The notes below the pieces were generated by a model. The model made no database searches and had not been told where the DNA came from. It saw nothing but the letters and a program-made list of their open reading frames with translations. Positions 23,460-35,489 of a stretch of DNA of 64,000 nucleotides are shown here, in pieces. The DNA lies in contig CM057480.1 of the NCBI GenBank assembly GCA_030035585.1, positions 3,455,001 through 3,519,000 of the forward strand, given 5' to 3'. The position numbers were made by a program, and so were the translations under genes. Source of the DNA: Dugong dugon (taxonomy: Eukaryota; Chordata; Mammalia; Sirenia; Dugongidae). Within the stretch, counting starts at the first letter, position 1. The number at the start of each line of letters is the position of its first letter.

Positions 23460-24474
23460 ACTAAAATTACAGTAAAGGAATAAAAAAAAAAGACATAAAC
23501 TCAAAAAAAAAAAAAAGATTACTAGGGAGGAGTGGCAAAAGTCGAAAAGAGTTCATCGTATATTTGGAAGACAGAAAGCAAGTGAAAGTATGGTAAGAAC
23601 TTTAACAGAAGAGAGAAAGATTAGATTTCCCAATAGCAACTTGGAAACTAAAAGGCCATGGAGCTTCAAAGACTGGGGAATTACAAAACTCTGAGAAAAA
23701 TATTTCCAACCTAGAATTTTATACCCAGCTAAATTGCCAACAAATGTGATGGTAGAATATAGACATTTTCAGGTCTTCAGGGATTCAAAATACTTACTTT
23801 CCATGCGCTATTTCTTAGAACACTACTGCAGAATGCGCCTCAGAAAAATGAGGGAATAAATTAAGAAAGAAGAAACTATGAGATCAGTATACAGCATAAG
23901 ATCTGACCAAGAAGAGAGGTGAACAATAGTTCCTATATGACAACTTTGCAATAGTCTGGACTGGAGCTGCAAGATGAAGTAAGGCAGTATACTTGGTAAG
24001 ATGGAACTTAAAAGTTTATTGATGCTTTTGAAGTTTGGATATTATAATCAATATGGCATTTGATAGATCTATCAGAACTTTTTAAAAAAATTATAAGTGT
24101 GTGGAAAGTTAAGGAAGTGAAAAAAGAAAACAATTCCTAATTGCAGGAAAAATAAAACGTGTAAGGAAAACAATGTAATCATAGTCCAACACTTGAATCA
24201 GCAGTAAACAATAGTCACGATAGTGTATAAATTGACCACTTAGTTAACACAAAATTGTGGTAAACTACTTGGGAGGATGGGAGCAAAGAAAACAAAGGTT
24301 GTGATGTAACTCTTTTGAGAAGGTGAGAGCAAGGAAGACAGGAACAAGGGGTAGTGCTGAAAGTATGAGAGCTGAATCCCCATTCCTGTAGCAGGAAGCC
24401 AATAAATGTTTGATTAATCAAGAAATAGCAGTAGAAGCACATTTAGAAATATTGAAATATGATTAAAGAGGATG
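23460..24474 (+). mobile_element. Old L1M 3' region, sense
   Basis: 'caacctagaattttatacccagc'-type phrasing (near 23708), then 'tatagacattttcaggtctt', 'gaatgcgcctcagaaaaatg' and 'aattaagaaagaagaaacta', follows the 3' region of ancient L1M elements. It is interrupted at the right by an AfroSINE. Confidence 0.65.
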
Positions 24475-24632
24475 AAAAAAACCTGTTGCTGTGTAGTCGA
24501 TTCCAACTCATATTGACCCTATAGGACAGAGTAGAACTGTCCTGTAGGGTTTCCAAGCAGTGGTTGGTGGATTCGAACTGCTGACCCTGTGGTTAGCAGC
24601 TGAGCTCTTAGCCATTGCGCCACCAGGGCTCC
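24475..24632 (-). mobile_element. AfroSINE, short form, antisense
   Basis: A complete copy: 'acctgttgctgtgtagtcga', 'ggacagagtagaactgtcct', head end 'gcgccaccagggctcc'. Confidence 0.93.
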
Positions 24633-25379
24633 AAAGTGAGACTGGATGATAGGGTGATCCAGTTTTCAGTGTGGTACTTTTAGTAGCATCTGTCTTTATT
24701 TTCATGTGTTACTTTGACAAAAAAGCAAGTAACAGATGAAGTCCCTGGAAACTGGGTCCAATCAGCCCACTGAAATGATGTGGCCCTTGGTATATGGAAA
24801 TGCAGGGGAGACGTGGGGCCTGCTCACTACATAATCTATCAGTTAGTTCTTCCCTGGAGATTTGAAGTTATGGGCTAAATCTAGGACATTTAATGAGTTA
24901 TGGTTAAAAAATATTAAGAAAGTTAGTTATGATATTTAAATTTATGATATTTAAATGGAGTTTAGAATGGCTTAATGCATGCTAGCACAATGTTGATTGG
25001 GTATCAGGTGCCGGGCTGTTCTATGAGCATGGTATATCGTTCACCACTATGCAAAAGTGAGCAAGCCATAGAAATCTCTAGTGTTAAAGCTCTAGTGAAT
25101 GGAGAAGTCTACACATAGATGTTGGGAGACAATATTGAAGAGTTCTTCTCCATATGCGTGGCTGTATTTACTACACTGGGTAACAAATTCCTTTTTTAAA
25201 AAAGAAATTGATTATATATATCAGTAAAACAGTTGGCCAGACTTATTTTAATAAGATTCTTCCACTGAGACATTGCTTACATTTCATATGATATCAGAGT
25301 TAAAGATAAAACATGATAAAAAAAATTATTTGCGGTGGACACCACTTAACCACAAAAATAACTGGGAGAATGGGTAAAA

Positions 25380-25450
25380 CTGAAAAAAAAAAATGCAATC
25401 ATAGTACAGTACTTGAATCAGCAGTGAACAATGGTTATAACTGTTAATAG
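25380..25450 (+). repeat. Second copy of a 24.2-kb sequence segment
   Basis: 'caatcatagtacagtacttg' and 'aatcagcagtgaacaatggt' repeat the segment at about 24170-24230 with few changes, 1.2 kb away and in the same orientation. It is probably another piece of the same L1M 3' region. Confidence 0.7.
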
Positions 25451-25971
25451 CAATTAGTTTGCTTCCAGATTGTATATCTGTAGAATTATTCCATCAAATT
25501 GTTGGATTAAAATCAATCAAAATCAGACAATAAAGCCCACTCTTCACTACGATTTGGGGAAAAAATCTTGGAAAATCTATATATGTATAAAATATGATAT
25601 CTATAAATATATTCCTAAATATTTCTTGGAATATATAAAATACCTATAAGCAATTCAGTGGTAAATACAACCAAGACAATCCAAAGACTTTCTAGACCCC
25701 TGTTCTTGCAGGTTTAGCTGTGGGACTCCCTTGAACCTCCACCAGTACGGTGCCATGGCTTAGAGGGGGGACCACAAGTGACCCTTACATGAAGAGTGTG
25801 CAGAGCCTGGAGAGGACCACACCCCTCTGTTAAGGAAAGACCTTGATGCCGGAGAGATGACAGCAAAAGCAATGGGTAGGTTTTCAGTGTCAGGGCAGAG
25901 AACAGGAATTTGAAGGGCTAGGGACTATGCAAACACTGGTTAAGATGACAGAGTCAGTATTTTTTAACTAA

Positions 25972-26136
25972 AAAACCCAAATAAAACTCACTGCCACTGA
26001 GTCAATTCTGACTCATAGCGACCCTACAGGACGGAATATAACTGCCCCATAGGGTTTCAAAGGAGCAGCTGGTGGATTCAAACTGCCGACCTTTTGGTTA
26101 GCAGCCATAGCTCTTAACCACCGCACCACCAGGGCT
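25972..26136 (-). mobile_element. AfroSINE, short form, antisense
   Basis: A complete copy: 'ctgccactgagtcaattctg', 'cccatagggtttcaaaggag', 'gttagcagccatagctctta', end 'caccagggct'. Confidence 0.93.
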
Positions 26137-27249
26137 AAAAACTACTACTGTGTAATAAAAACTGGCACAATAATGCAGCTAGCACTTTTCATGAGCAGTT
26201 TACCCTTGAATATAACTAACACAAAAAATGAAACAGAATTATGTGGGAATCAGCTAAAGAAGTCCTCCATGATGGGACTCCACCTGCCTTCCTCAATTCA
26301 TTTTCAACATGCTCCACCTTGGTTCCTACATTGTTGTACCATCATGCCCCTTGATGGTTGTTAACACTGCCTTTCTGGTAAACAGCTTCTCATCTTCTGT
26401 GACTCACCTTGAAGCATACGTGCCCTCCCTCCCTCCCTCCATAACTATAGAACTAGCCACTCTCCTCTGTCCCCTCACTCTTCCCCGAGTACCTGGCACA
26501 ACAGGCTGTCTCCACCTCTATGCAGTGGGACTTTGACATGAAGGGTAGGTAATGTATTCACCGCTGGAACTCCCATTACTTATCAGTGACTACACACACA
26601 CACAACCACATAAGCACACACCCAAACATACACATTTGAGAGTAAAGAACATTGTACTAGAAATCAGAAACGAATCCTCATCCTGATTCTGTAGTAAGAA
26701 GAGAAGGCAAAGGAATGAAACATTATTGACCACGAATGTACTGTGCTAGGTAGTTTCCTGGATATTTTCTCATTTGATTAATAAATGAACATTACTTATT
26801 ATATAAAAAATATTACTTTAACTGGGAGAGAGAGGAATATTTGATAACTTACTTGGAAAAGAGCGAACAAATGTTGAGTTGGGCTAGAATATAACTCAGT
26901 AACTGTGGAGCTCAGTATTGGAACTTTTAAGATTTCAACAGTCTTGTGAGGTAGTGATTTGAGTTCCACACTTTTACAGACAGTGAACTGGGGCCCAAGG
27001 ATATACAGCTAGTGAGGACAGAGACAGGACTAAGGTCCAGGTCTGCAAGACTCTGTAGCTCAGCTCTCTTCCCCTTCTCCACTCCTCCTTCTGCTAGCCA
27101 TCTTCATGCTGGCAGATCTCTACCCTTATCTGGACTAGACTTCCTCCTTTGATATTGAAAGGCTAAAATTAGAAGGGCTTATATGTTCCTCTCAGCTCTA
27201 ACAGTCTACTATAATGATAAAAAAAACACGTGAGTGTAACTATGATCGA

Positions 27250-27454
27250 GGGGAAACCTCAGTGATGCAAATGGTTAAGCCCTTAACTTCCAGCCAAAAA
27301 GTCAGCAATTCAAACCCACTGGTCTACAGGCCTACTGATCTACTTCCAAAAGGTCACAGCCTTGCAAACCCTATGGAGCAGCTCCACTCTGCACACATGG
27401 GGTCACCATGATTTGAACTCAACTCCACAGCAACTAACAACAACCACAACAATT
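27250..27454 (+). mobile_element. AfroSINE, third form, sense, with RTE-like tail
   Basis: The head is altered (ggggaaacctcagtgatgca, then aatggttaagcccttaactt), the middle is 'ctgatctacttccaaaaggt', and the tail is 'agcaactaacaacaaccaca', an AAC-type tail like that of the RTE element. Confidence 0.82.
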
Positions 27455-27609
27455 AAGGAGAAGTTAGCTGCTGTAATAAGTAGACTTAGCAATGTACCGC
27501 AGAACTCCAAAGCCCCTGTTCTTACCATCCGGTATACTCTGTCCATTTGGTCTCCGGGTTTCTAACCATCTTGTTACACACACAAACACAGCCTGACTTC
27601 CTCACAGCA

Positions 27610-27805
27610 ATCAAGTCATCTTTTGAAAACAAGTCAAATCATGTCACTTTCTTGCTAACATTGTCCAAATGCTTTACTTCTCACCCAGAGTAATACACAA
27701 CCTATTCATTATTTCCTTTGAGGCCCTTCAGGACACAGCTTCTGGTTGCCATTCTGATCTCATCCTCCAACAAGTCTCCTCTGGTTCACTGCCTGACTTA
27801 GTTTG
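27610..27805 (+). mobile_element. L2-like 3' fragment
   Basis: 'caaatcatgtcactttcttg' followed by 'gaggcccttcaggacacagc' and 'gccattctgatctcatcctc' is the L2 3' end order. It is diverged. Confidence 0.6.
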
Positions 27806-29166
27806 GGTTCTCTAGAGGAGCAACTAACAACAACGATCAGTGAGGTTGGGTTTGGAGGAGAAGCAGCATGTAATTTCTAGGCACTGAAAGTATTCTTGAG
27901 AAGATTCTGGGGCTGCAACTATGCCTGGTCCAACTTCCTCCTTGGAAAAGACGTTCTGACCGCATTTAGGGTGGGTTACAAATTGTTGACAAATGTTAAC
28001 AGGAACTCAGGATGAGTCAGCTGGCCATTGTAGAGATGGGGGTCCAACAACAGACAAGTGTAAGGGACGACAAGCTCTACTGGTCTACAGACAGTGCAGG
28101 CCCTTGAAAATACGCAGAACGAAGGCATGGGAAATGGACCATCCTTCCATTGCAGACTGTACTGCCAAGCCCTGTGAGCTGGTGACTACCTACATGATCA
28201 ATAACACATTAGGGGTCAATGCTGGCAAATGCATTAGCCAATACAAGAATACACTGCTGTTCCTGGTTTTGATATGTACCTATTCAGGGACATTATTTTT
28301 TAAAATGACATTGATAAATAGTCCTCCTTTGATAAAAAACAATGTTCTCATCTTGATTGATTCTTTTAAAAGGAAGAGTGGAGCCAGGGTGGAGAAGTAC
28401 AACTGTAAGATTATCAAAAGTACAAAAGTGGAACAGCTGTTTACAATTCATTAAACTTCTGTGCATAAATTGCATTATATTTGTGTGTTCACATCTGGAT
28501 ATGTATGCGTATGTACACACATATATAATATGTGAAGACAGCATGGCCGGGTAGAAAAAGCTGGGCCTAAGGAATCAAAAGGTTTAGATATTCATCCTTA
28601 GCTCTGACACCTTGGCCAAGGCACTTGATCTCTGAGCCCTGGTCTTGCCATCTGAGAAAAGGTGTCATGAGCATGACGTGGGAAAATCAAGAGGCCCTCT
28701 TTTTGGAAACCATAAATCACAATGCAAATGTAAGTGGTGATGAGGTGGTTGAAAAATCCATCACCTGCTACTCTGAATGGTGACTTCCCCTGAGCTCACG
28801 ATTTCCAGATTCCTTAAGGCTGAACTGGACATACCAAACTCAGGATTCCATCAGGTGTGCTCTCAGATAAGGCACACATGCGACTCTACTGTCCTGTGTT
28901 ACATTCCAAAATCCCTCCCGTATATCTCTATTGACAAACAAGTTTATTCTTGCTTTATAAAAGTTTACCTCAAATACTTTTTAAATACATATATTGCATA
29001 AAATATTGATTAAATGTATCATCTACAGAAGAATTCATTCCACAGTTCCTTTATAAGACTCATACCTATTGATAAATATGTGAATACATGTATTTAAATA
29101 CTATAAAAATATTCACATAATAATTAAGACTTCTTTTTAAGTATTAGCGTGAAAATTGATTGTTTA

Positions 29167-29363
29167 GGGACCTCTAGCAAACTTTTCAGCTGCTAACTGA
29201 AAAGTGGGTGGTTCAAACCCAGCCAGCGGCTCCATGGGAGAAAGATCTGGTGGCTTGCTTCCTTAAAGATTATAGACTAGAAAACCCAGTGGGGCAGTTC
29301 TACTCTGTCACATGGGGTCACTGTGAGTTGGAATCGACTCAGTGACACCCAACAACAACAACC
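29167..29363 (+). mobile_element. AfroSINE, long form, sense
   Basis: The middle segment of the long form is present (ccatgggagaaagatctggt, then ttccttaaagattatagact), followed by tail 'gagttggaatcgactcagtg' and an (AAC)n end. The first few head bases are altered. Confidence 0.88.
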
Positions 29364-30173
29364 CGAGGCAGGCCAAATTGCTAAAAGTTTGAAGAGTTAC
29401 TGCCCAACAAAGAGAACTGGAACTACTGATTAAAGCGTGTGTGGACCACCAGTGTAAACGAAGTTGGCCCCAAGCTTTCCAGGACCATATCTACAGTGCA
29501 AAGTAGGGCCTTCTTCTGGAGAGGCTTTTTAGCAATCTGGGTCAAGGGGCTGCATCAGGGAGGGGTTGAAGGTGAGGACAAAACATTCAAAAGCAAAACA
29601 CCAAAAACAAATGGGTGTGTACTCTCATCCATACCATGGAAAACTGGGCTTCACCTTGCAGATCAGACTAGGGTTTGGGAAGCGCCACCAAGCATTGTGG
29701 AGAAGCTGTCAGAACGGAGAATGTCATCTCTACTGCTGTTAGTGGGTCCCTCCCTGCTCTCATCCCCCACTTGGATCTTGAGGGAAATAGGTGAGAAAGA
29801 AGAGGCTGAGTGTTGGAGAGGATCATGGAGTGTAACCTTCTTTGGGAGTTTACTCACTCAGGAGGGAGAAGGGATGGGATTAAAGCTGTTATTCTCTGGT
29901 ATCAATTCCTCTACAATGAGCATATATCACCAGTGATATTTTTATCATATTTACCACAGCATTAGAAATGCCTGACTTATTTAGTGTTGTATTTTAAAAA
30001 TGCAGTTTGGAGGCTAAGCAAGTGAAAACATAATTACTAGGAGGAAGGCAGGTAGCCCCTAGCCCCTCATTTGAAGAATTACCTATATTTCAAGTATCTG
30101 GGGATTTTGGCAGCAGAGGGGAGGATCTCTCTTAGAAGAAAACCATCAACAATTCCAAGCTTGGCCATAAGGC

Positions 30174-30776
30174 CGTTGTTGTTGTTAGCTGCCGCCAGGT
30201 AGGTTCCAATTCATAGTGATCCTGTGAACAATGGAACAAAACACTGCCTGGTCCTGCGCCATCCTTACAATCATTGCTGTTTGAGCCCATTGTTGCAGCT
30301 ACCATGCCAATGCATCTCAGTGAGAATTTTCCTCTTTATTGCTCACTGACCCTCTACTTTACCAGGCATGATATCCTTCTGCAGGGACTGGTCCCTCCTG
30401 ATAACATGTCCAAAGTACATGAAATGAAGTCTTGCCATCCTCACTTCTAAAGAGCATTCTGGCTGTATGTCTGCCAAGGCAGATTTGTTTGTTCTTCTGG
30501 AGTCCATGGCATATTCAATATTCTTTGCCGACACCATAGTTCAAAGGCATCAGTCCTTCTTCAGTCTTCCTTGTTCTTGCATATGAGGTGATTGAAAAAC
30601 ACCACGGCTTGGGTCAGGTGCACCTTAGTCCTCAAAGTGACATCTTTGCTTTTTAATACTTTAAAGTGGTTTTTTACAGCAGATTTGCTCAATGCAATAC
30701 ATCGTTTGATTCCTTGATTGCTGCTTCCATGTGCACTGATAGTGGATCCAAGTAAAATGAAATCCTTGATAACTTA
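30174..30776 (-). mobile_element. RTE-type LINE, 5'-truncated, antisense
   Basis: The antisense tail (gttgttgttagctgccgcc) is followed by the C-terminal ORF2 region. On the minus strand, 30343-30537 is open and contains the peptide MYFGHVIRRDQS. The copy is about 600 bp with stops elsewhere, so it is not active. RTE elements move by target-primed reverse transcription. Confidence 0.85.
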
Positions 30777-31206
30777 AATAAAGGTAGGAGATTTATTTTT
30801 GACTTCTCAGGAATTAGACCAGTGGTAGTAAAGCTTTTCTATAAAGGTCTAGATAGATACATTAGACTTTTCAGGCCATAGTCTCTATCACATCTATTCA
30901 ATTCTGCCACTGTAGCACAAAAACAGCCATAAATAGTAAGTTAAAAAATGGGTGTGTCTGTGTCCCAATAAAACTTTACTTACAGACAGTGAAATTTGAC
31001 TTTCATGTAATTTTCAATGTGTCACAAAATATTATTCTTCTCTTGCCTTTTTCCCAATAATTTAAAAGTGTAAAAACCATTCTTAGCTTGCAGGTCATTG
31101 TGATCATGAATTTTATGTGTCAGCTTGGCAAGGCAATGGTGCCCAGTTGTTTGGTAAAGCACTAGTCTAGTTGCTGTTATACAGTAATTAAAAAACAAAA
31201 CAAAGT

Positions 31207-31406
31207 AAAAAAAAAAGTTGCTGTTGAGTTGATTCCAACTCATGGTGACCCCATATGTTGCAGAGTAGAGCTGCTCCATAGGGTTTTCAAGGCTATGGCC
31301 TTTCTGAAGCAGAGCACCAGACCTTTCTCCAGAGGAACTGCTGGATGGGTTCGAACTGCTAACCTTTAGTTCAGTGCTTAACCGTTTGTGCCACCTAGGG
31401 AGTCCC
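31207..31406 (-). mobile_element. AfroSINE, third form, antisense
   Basis: 'gttgctgttgagttgattcc', 'agctgctccatagggttttc', 'agacctttctccagaggaac' and head end 'gccacctagggagtccc'. An A-rich run lies at the tail side. Confidence 0.9.
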
Positions 31407-31709
31407 ATAAAGTAATTCAATCAGTTGGCCTCAAGCAAAGCAGATTGCCTTCCATAATGTGGGCAGGCCTCAGTCAGTCAGTTGAGGGCTTTAAGCGCAA
31501 AGAGGGAGTTTCCTAGGGTATCTCTGCCTCCAGACATTTTGCCAGACCTCTCTTACTCTTCACTCTTCTTGTCGCCTAACTCAGGGATTTTGGGGATGCA
31601 AGCCAGCAGGAGCTCTGGCTTGTCTCCTGACCTATGATTCTGAAATTGCCAGACCCCACAATCATGTGAGCCAATTTCTTGAAGTAAATCTCTCTCTCTA
31701 TATGTACAT

Positions 31710-31873
31710 AAAACCAAACCGGTTGCCGTTGAGTAGATTCCAACTCATAGCTACCCTATAGGACAGAGTAGAACTGCCCTATAGGGTTTCCAAGAAGTGC
31801 CTGGTGGATCTGAACTGTCGACCTCTTGGTTAGCAGCCAAAGCTCTTAACCACTATGCCACCAAGGTTTCCGT
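31710..31873 (-). mobile_element. AfroSINE, short form, antisense
   Basis: A complete copy from 'aaaaccaaaccggttgccgt' to 'atgccaccaaggtttcc', followed directly by a (CT)n run and another SINE. Confidence 0.93.
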
Positions 31874-31898
31874 CTCTCTCTCTCTCTCTAAGTATACA

Positions 31899-32034
31899 CC
31901 ACAGGGTTTCCAAAGCTGTAATCTTTATGGAAGTAGACTGTCACATCTTTCTCCTGCAAAGTGGGCTGGTGAGTTTGAACTGCTGACCTTTTGGTTAGAA
32001 GCTGAGCACTTAACCACTGTGCCACCAGGGCTCC
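31899..32034 (-). mobile_element. AfroSINE, long form, truncated, antisense
   Basis: It begins within the body (ccacagggtttccaaagctg), keeps the long-form middle (taatctttatggaagtagac) and has a complete head ending 'gccaccagggctcc'. The 3' tail half is missing. Confidence 0.88.
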
Positions 32035-32039
32035 TTGTA

Positions 32040-32100
32040 TAAATATAAACATATATATGCGTGTGTGTGTGTGTATACATATATGTATATATATACATGT
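32040..32100. repeat. (GT)n / TATA-rich simple repeat
   Basis: An alternating purine-pyrimidine tract (gtgtgtgtgtgtgt, then atacatatatgtatatatat) lies between two retroelement fragments. Confidence 0.85.
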
Positions 32101-32104
32101 GTAT

Positions 32105-32203
32105 GTGAGGATGGCACAGGACTGGACAATTTTTCATTCTGTTGTGCATGGGGTCGTTATGAGTTGGAACCTACTTGACGACACCTAACAACAACAACAA
32201 CAA
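32105..32203 (+). mobile_element. RTE 3' tail, sense
   Basis: 'gaggatggcacaggactgga', 'ttctgttgtgcatggggtcg', 'gagttggaacctacttgacg' and an (AAC)n tail. This is only the last 100 bp of an RTE copy, i.e. extreme 5' truncation. Confidence 0.85.
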
Positions 32204-32223
32204 TGTATATCTCACTTAGAAGG

Positions 32224-32467
32224 GAGGATGGTGATACTTTGTCTCATGTACTTTGGACGTGTTATCAGGAGGGACCAGTCCCTGGAGAAGGACGTCATGC
32301 TTGGTAAAGTAGAGGGTGAATGAAAGAAAGGAAAACCCTCTATGAGATAGACTGGCACAGTGGCTGCAACAATGGGCTCAAACCTAACAATGATCGTGAG
32401 GATGGCACAGGACCAGGCAGTGTTTTTTTGTGGGTTGGAACTGACTCGATGGCACCTAACAACAACA
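32224..32467 (+). mobile_element. RTE 3' end, sense
   Basis: The C-terminal ORF2 end (catgtactttggacgtgtta, then gagggaccagtccctggaga), then 'cagtggctgcaacaatgggc' and a tail with AAC repeats. Its own 3' part repeats the preceding element, so two RTE tails lie in direct order. Confidence 0.87.
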
Positions 32468-32868
32468 TATCTCACTGGTTCTATTTCTCTAGAGAACCCT
32501 GACTGAGACAGTCGTACATAAATAGGCAATGGGCCAGATGTGGCCCACGGGCTATAGTTTGCTGACCCCTGAATTAGACTAAAGCCTTGACCACTTAGAA
32601 CCTCAACCATCTTCGGTTCAGCTTTCTTGGCAAAGAAGCCATATCTCCATTGCACCACATATCTTTCGTTTGTTTGGTACCTTGAAATCTGACATACTGA
32701 CTTTCGTCAAAGACAATGACTATGCGCTTGGCTTTCCCGAGAGGATAAGTATCTGTAGGGTATCGTACCTCCCACATTTTTCAGAGGAGAAGCAGAGTGA
32801 ATTCTGATGACAAGGAGCAGCCCATCTCCAAGCCTGTTCTATGTGTTCAGACGTCCTGTGGATGTTTC

Positions 32869-33071
32869 AGGAGCCCTTGGGTGGCACAAACGGTTAAGTG
32901 CTCAACTATTAACTGAAAGGCTGGGAGTGTGAACCCACCCAGAGGTGCCTCAGAAGAAAGGCCTGGTGATCTACTTCCAACAGGTCCCAGCCTTGAAAAT
33001 TCTATGGACTGCAGTTCTACTCTGATACATATGGGGTCATCATGAGTCAGAATTGATGGCAATTGTTTTTT
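32869..33071 (+). mobile_element. AfroSINE, third form, sense
   Basis: Head 'ggagcccttgggtggcacaa', middle 'cagaagaaaggcctggtgat', 'cttccaacaggtcccagcct', tail 'catgagtcagaattgatggc'. Confidence 0.92.
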
Positions 33072-33589
33072 TTATGTTTCTGGTCTGTTTCTTCAGACAT
33101 AAATATACCTCTTTTTTGTGGCATTTCTCCCAAATAAATATTAATCTTTGATGGCTCCTTCTGAGCATACTGAATTTTAAATATCTGGCAAGTCAAGGGT
33201 TCATGTTAATAAGAGGAAAACAAAATGGGGTAATGTGTGTGGATTTTTTATTTTTATTTTTTGGTATAGAATCAAGCATTCTATCCACAAAGCATCACCT
33301 TCAAAATCTGGCAAGATCAAACTCGGGGCAGAGGTCATTTTCAATAGGTCCTTTTTGATAGCATTTCAAATGAGAGATTTGGATACAGAATCAGACCTGT
33401 GCTCTTGTAGCTCAAAAAACATGAATTTTTGAACCACATACCCCTGGGTTCAAAGCCAGCTCCAGTATCTCCCCTCAGGAGTGTAAGAAGGAGAGAAAGA
33501 AGACATCAATAGTCTAATAACTGAGGATGGAACAGAAAAAAAAAATGTTCAAACCCCTCCCCAAAAGATACTTTATCCACACAATTTTA

Positions 33590-34731
33590 GTGATTTTTAT
33601 CGAATCATGGAGAAGAAATAATCCCCATGCTTTTTAATTTTATTAAGCCACACTATACCAACAAAGAAAAGTCCTGGCTAGTTGGCTTCACTGGGAAATT
33701 CTACCAGACATTTATAGAAGAAGAGACTCCAAGCTACTTAAACTTTTCCAAAACATAGAAGAGGAAAGAGCATGACCTAACTTATTCTGAGGCAAGCATT
33801 ACTCTGATACTAAAGGCAGACAAAGACACAACAAGAAAAGAAAACCACAGACCAACATCCCTAATGAATATAGACACAGAAATATTTAACCAAATACTAG
33901 CAAACCAAATCCAAAATCACATTAAAAGGATTATATACCATGATCAAGTGGGATTTATCTCGGCAATGCAAAGGTGGTTCAACATTAGGAAATCAATCAT
34001 TGTTAACACCACATTAAGAGAACAAAGGAGAAGAACTAGACGATTATCTCAATAGATGCAGAAAAGGCATTTGACAAAATTCAACACCCTTTCATGATAA
34101 AAACACTCAACAAGATAGGACTAGAAGGTAAATGCCTCAGTATAATAAAGGACATTTATGAAGAACAGCTAACATCATACTCAGTGAAGAAAGACCGAGA
34201 GCTTTCTCATTAAGATCAGGAACAAGACAGAGACTCTCACCACTACTATTCAACATCATTCTGGAAGTCCTGGCCAGAGTAATTAGTCTAGAAACAAAAA
34301 TAAAAGGCATCCAAATCAGGAAGGAGGTATTAAAACTCTCTCTTTTCACAGATGACATAATCCCATACACAGAAAACCCCAAAGAATCCACAAGTAAGCT
34401 ATTAGAACTAATAAATGAGTTCAGCAAAGTGGCAGGGTAGGAGGTCAACACACAAATATCAGTAGGGTTTCCATACATCAGCAATGAGCAAGCAGAAAAG
34501 GAAATTAAGGAAACATTATCATTTACAACAGCATCTAAAAGAATAAACTACCTAGGAATAAATAAAACCAGGAAGGTGAAAGACTTGTACACAGAAAACT
34601 ATAAAACATTACTAAGAGAAAGAAGATTTAAATAAATGGAAGGACATTCTGTGTTCATGAATTGGAAAGCTTAATATAGTTAAGATGTCAGTACTACCCA
34701 AAGCAATCTGTACATTCCATGCAATCCCTAT
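33590..34731 (+). mobile_element. L1 ORF2 fragment, sense, decayed
   Basis: A stretch of the reverse-transcriptase part of L1 ORF2. The frame at 33864-34055 reads with the L1-typical DQVGFI...WFNIRKSI pattern. Further right, 'cagatgacataatcccatac' and 'ctacctaggaataaataaaa' are L1 ORF2 as well. Stops and frameshifts are frequent. It ends abruptly at an LTR-like element. Confidence 0.9.
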
Positions 34732-35108
34732 TGTTGTGGATTGAATTGTGTCCCCCCAAAATATGTGTTGTGAGTCCTAACCTCTATACCTATGATGGGA
34801 TCCCATTTGGGAACGGGGTTATCTTTGTTATGTTAATGAGGCCATATAGGTGTAAGGTATGTCTTAAGCCAATCACTTTTGAGATAAGAAAGGAGAAGCT
34901 TAGGCACAGAAGCAAGGAAGGACAAATGGGGGAACACAGATGCCACATGAAGATGGCCAAGCAATCAAGCAACAGAAGCTGAAAGAGACAATTTTTCCCC
35001 AGAGTGGTCACAGACAGACAGCCTTCCCCTAGAGCTGGCACCCTGAATTCAGACTCATAGCCTCCCAAACTGTGAGAAAATAGATTTCTGTTCGTTAAAG
35101 CCACCCAA
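34732..35108 (+). mobile_element. MaLR/MLT1-like LTR, 3'-truncated
   Basis: It begins 'tgttgtggattgaattgtgt', has 'catttgggaacggggttatc' and ends 'ttcgttaaagccaccca', where L1 sequence resumes. It corresponds along its length to the copy at 16118-16545 but lacks that copy's last 40 bp or so. Confidence 0.75.
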
Positions 35109-35275
35109 TCAAAAAATGGGCAGAGGACTTGAATAGACATTTCACCAAACAAGATATTCAAATGGCCAAAAAGCACATGAAAAGATGCTCAAGTTTCCAG
35201 AATGCAAGGATGATTTATCAGTAAAAATGGCTATTAATGTAATCAATCATATAAATGGACTTCTAATTCTGATTT
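35109..35275 (+). mobile_element. L1 ORF2 fragment (3' side of the LTR)
   Basis: 'atgggcagaggacttgaata', 'acatttcaccaaacaagata' and 'gcacatgaaaagatgctcaa' are typical of L1 ORF2 near its 3' end. About a kilobase of L1 that should lie between the two L1 pieces is missing. Confidence 0.85.
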
Positions 35276-35277
35276 AA

Positions 35278-35476
35278 AGAGCCCTGGTGGCACAATGGTT
35301 AAGTGCTCAGCTGCTAACCAAAAGCTTGGCAGTTCAAATCCACCAGCCGCTCCATGGGAGAAAAGACCTGGTGATCTGCTCCAGTAAAGATTACACAGTA
35401 GGAAACCCTATGGAGCAGTTCTCCTCTGCCCTATAGGGTCGCTAGGAGTCAGGATTGAATCAATGGCACCCAACAA
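35278..35476 (+). mobile_element. AfroSINE, long form, sense
   Basis: A full-length long form: 'gagccctggtggcacaatgg', 'ccatgggagaaaagacctgg', 'ccagtaaagattacacagta', with an RTE-like end 'caatggcacccaacaa'. Confidence 0.94.
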
Positions 35477-35489
35477 GACCGCCACACTG

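Noticed and set aside
29439-29936. 165-codon plus-strand open frame in intron 2
   Set aside because: No recognisable domain, signal or splice context. A frame of this length is expected by chance in 64 kb read on six frames.
33864-34055. L1-like open frame as a live ORF2
   Set aside because: It is a short surviving part of a broken L1, with many stops nearby and an LTR insert.
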